In this document: positions 61,381 through 64,000 of the stretch, piece after piece | Numbering within the stretch: position 1 is the first letter of the stretch | Layout: each line of letters starts with the position of its first letter | Assembly (NCBI RefSeq): GCF_040712315.1 | Contig: NC_134015.1 | Coordinates: 3,818,445 to 3,882,444 of the forward strand | Source: Castanea sativa | Taxonomy: Eukaryota; Streptophyta; Magnoliopsida; Fagales; Fagaceae | DNA length: 64,000 bases | Reading direction: 5' to 3' | The notes under the pieces: generated by a model | The model's input: the letters and a program-made list of their open reading frames with translations, nothing else | Told to the model about the DNA's origin: nothing | Database searches by the model: none | Translations under genes and position numbers: made by a program

Positions 61381-62131
61381 TGTAAGTGCACAATTGCACC
61401 TGGACCCAAGAACAGTTATGGGCTCAGGCCCAATGAGCCTTAAACAATATGAATTTGTAGAGTGTGGGCTTGAAACCCAGGTTAGAAGTATGTAAGGATT
61501 AAATGACAAGCCAAAGACTAGTAATACTTGGAAACAACAATGAACGTTACGAATCAACCTCCTCGGACGTAAGCCAAGGGTTGTTCTTATATTCTCTCCT
61601 TCTTTTTGTTTCTGTTTCTTTTTTATTACAAAAGAGTCCGTCCCTGTTTCTGTTCCAGGTTCCTCTTTAAATACTTCTCTTCTTAATACTTTATACACGT
61701 GTTGCCCCAACTCCTCCCTTAGCCTAGATATTTCTTTTCTTAGTGCCTTTGAACAGTAACTAGAAGTTTCCCTTCCACTGTTCAAGTGTCACTTCCCCAT
61801 TAATGCGGCCAGGGTGGTTGGTGCAGGGTCTTTAATGTGGAGGTAGCAGCCTTTATCTTTGATATTTCTCCAACATCGGTGCTTATAGGACATTCAAGAG
61901 TTCACTCCCTCTAACCATTGGTCTTGACCATGTCATTCCCTAACCTTTACCATGAAGTCCCGGGTTCCTCGGTGTCAGTCCGAGGGGAAAAACATCCTCG
62001 GCTGGATCCTCGGATCCTCGGCGTATGGGCCGACCCGTAATACTAACAAGCCCTAAACTCAAGAGCAGGTCGGCCTTCCTTAGTAAGACCCAACGGCCCA
62101 TATTCCTATCAAGGTCTTTTTACTCCCCACA
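61381..62131 (-). mobile_element. solo LTR of the Tat-type retrotransposon
   Basis: 751 bp, TGTAAGTGCACAATTGC … TACTCCCCACA, matching the LTR at 6716-7465 over its whole length. Perfect 5-bp target duplication GCTAG at 61376-61380 and 62132-62136. The same locus in unit 4 (53531-53548) is uninterrupted. No internal sequence, so it formed by recombination between two LTRs. Plus strand carries the LTR in the same orientation as at 6716, so the parent element was transcribed on the minus strand. The frame at 61318-61785 is antisense and not a gene. Confidence 0.96.
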
Positions 62132-62136
62132 GCTAG

Positions 62137-63430
62137 TACTAATTGATTATCATAAATGAATTTTATATATAACCATTGATGATAGGCATGCCAAAGTATA
62201 TATCATCCTTCCCTGTTCTAATTCAATCTCACTTGACCTCTTGATGCTTAATTTTGAGAAAAAGCATGAAAGCACTTACTGCATCAAGCTGTTTAAACAG
62301 TTTAGGCTACACGACTTTGTAGAGAATGTATCACCTCATAATGGAGTGATCATAATTGATCGCCCTGGATGTTTGTTCATGTAGTGACAATAAATTTTTT
62401 TTTAAAGGTTTTTTTTTTTGATGAGATTAAAGGTTTCTTTTTAGTAATTGGTTTCCTCGATTAAATTAAATAAATATTAGTTAAGTGTCCTCTTCATTAT
62501 GCTTTTAAGTTTTTTTTTTTTTTGTTCTTTTGTTTTAACGGCCGGGAAAAAATAAAAGCAGGAGGTGATTAGTGAAAGACCTAGACTTTGTTTAAAAGGG
62601 ATCATACCCACTTCGAAACACTAAAATTTTTTTAGAAAGAAAAACACCATATGTTCTTTATACATCAAGTTCTTATACATGTCCTCAAAAAAAAAAAAAA
62701 AAAGTTCTTATACATGATATCATAACATAAGAATGGAAACCAATCTTAAGGCTATAAATTAATGAGTTGAGTGAGTATTAATAGATTATGATTAGTTCAT
62801 ATAATTTTATTTTGAGCACATAATTTCGTTTCCTTGATTAGCATATTCTTTCTCAATATATATAGTAAGAAACAAGATTAAATTTTTTTAGTCTTAAACA
62901 AATTTGTGCTTGATATTAGATTTATTTATCAAACTTGTATTTTTATAATAAAAAAATTAGATTATCAATCTGAATTGTTGAGAATTATACATAATTTTTA
63001 CTTGAAAATTGAAATGGACTGTGTATATTATCAATAAATTATCAATTATAATTTGAATTCTTATGAATACAAACTTATACAAACCGATCTTTAGTTTATT
63101 TGAGTATACATTTGTACATGTATACATATAAATATATAATATTATATGCTTAAACCTAATCTCATACTCACGATCTTGTTCATGAATTAATATTTGAGCT
63201 TTATCCGTTTAATAATTTAATCTAAACTTAGGTTTAAATTTAGCTTGTTTGCTAAAAAAAAATGAACACAACCAAAATTTTTCCAAGTTAGAACTATTTA
63301 TAAACAACTCGATTCAATTCAGTTGTAGCCCATCCTTTATATTATCCCATCTCATTTTTTAACACGGAACGAAAATGCAGTAAGGCAGGATAAGTTCGAG
63401 ATTAAAAAACTCTAGATATATACCATACCA
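62137..63430. other. array spacer and AT-rich stretch, no gene seen
   Basis: To about 62830 colinear with 53540-54290. Beyond that it is AT-rich with no recognised feature. Confidence 0.55.
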
Positions 63431-63538
63431 CCTTCAGATTACAACAATTGGCCCATGAGGTTTGCAGGTTCACATATGATAAGCCCACACTGTTGGCTTA
63501 CTAGGACTGTGGTAGAAAGTCACTGATCACTGAACAGA

Positions 63539-63680
63539 TCAACTCTGCCGCTGCCTTTGCCTATGCTCGTTAGTCTTTACATTATTGGGATCAAGCTTTT
63601 TATGCCTTAAACAGTGAACGAAAGGCACTTCACAAGTGTTACACTTACACATACCAAACCTAAACTCTAAAAACCATATT
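63539..63680 (-). other. possible terminal exon, uncertain
   Basis: A minus-strand frame with FGMCKCNTCEVPFVHCLRHK and a basic end HRQRQRQS before TGA. Cys/His content is suggestive, but no splice acceptor or family could be confirmed and no paralogue occurs in the window. Confidence 0.2.
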
Positions 63681-63837
63681 TTTTCTACCAAGATAACATT
63701 AGTTCTAATATTAAAAAAATTAAAATGATAAATATAATCATATGCCAATCATCATTCTAGCTATGAAACTTTCACTTTCTGAAATTGTCGATCATCTTGA
63801 TTTTCAGTTCTTTTTTTTTCTATGTTTTTAAATTTTT

Positions 63838-64000
63838 AGTTTCTAACTCGTACTAAATATATCTAGGACATGGACACATAGTAAAACCATCACAACTGGA
63901 CCACAAAACAATCTAATTACTTTAGCATACATTCATATGCATAGTCAAGTTAAATATTCTATATCAAATTTCAAAATGTGTTACTTGGTAAAAACTTTCC
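63838..64000. repeat. block B fragment, copy 3
   Basis: TTTCTAACTCGTACTAAATATATCT … CATACATTCATATGCATAGTC … GGTAAAAACTTT matches 46108-46270 and 23833-23960. The window ends inside it, so the array probably continues. Confidence 0.75.

Larger units (their letters stand above)
54360..62830. repeat. array unit 5 (well preserved, carries solo LTR)
   Basis: Same order as unit 4: spacer, partial fold-back MITE, TATA box, small ORF copy 5, exonuclease copy 4, MLLHGK segment, spacer. Extra sequences are the 54707-55955 insertion and the solo LTR. Confidence 0.8.

Noticed and set aside
61318..61785. 155-codon minus-strand frame
   Set aside because: It runs over the LTR edge into array spacer, has no domain, and its equivalent in 6656-6844 is likewise LTR sequence.

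Overview
This window looks like intergenic, repeat-rich nuclear DNA of a flowering plant, most likely a woody eudicot. It is AT-rich, with poly-A/T and dinucleotide tracts, GT-AG introns, a Tat-lineage Ty3/gypsy retrotransposon, an L1-type LINE, tRNA-derived SINEs and several MITE families. The resemblance to Fagaceae such as oak is an impression from memory and was not tested. I see no complete conventional protein-coding gene. Almost everything is mobile DNA, decayed gene copies, or a small spliced ORF of unknown status.

Layout. 1-7465: minus-strand Tat-type retrotransposon. Its 151-bp tandem repeats lie beyond the integrase, frameshifts break gag, pol and int, and the 5' LTR is at 6716-7465; the other LTR lies outside the window. 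7466-11700: a MITE, an unexplained AT-rich stretch and a dispersed element. 11700-64000: a degenerate tandem array of segmental duplication units, about 8 kb each in the two best-preserved copies (about 46.8-54.3 and 54.4-62.8 kb), with partial older units around 11.7-19, 26-38.7 and 38.7-43.4 kb. A typical unit holds, in order: a TATA box with a short spliced ORF on the plus strand; an AT-rich stretch; a WRN-like 3'-5' exonuclease pseudogene on the minus strand; a conserved segment of unknown role; and a spacer.

Later events cut into the array and can be dated against each other, because paralogous units preserve the empty sites. They are a LINE (14.5-16.0 kb), SINEs at 17.0 and 19.9 kb, a MULE with a 9-bp target duplication (25.1-26.3 kb), a three-deep nest of MITEs inside an exonuclease copy (41.6-43.2 kb), a MITE between a TATA box and its ORF (48 kb), and a solo LTR of the 1-7 kb family with a 5-bp target duplication (61381-62131).

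The most striking structures are these. (1) A 4.7-kb near-identical inverted duplication (18409-23122 and 30846-35577). Comparison with paralogues shows the first arm is the donor, and the second was pasted into a site that is empty in two other units. (2) A 45-48-codon ORF interrupted by a conserved intron, present five times at the same distance from a TATA box, with its reading frame largely retained although the exonuclease genes beside it have decayed. (3) All exonuclease copies with motif I have Lys where the DEDD family has its catalytic Glu.
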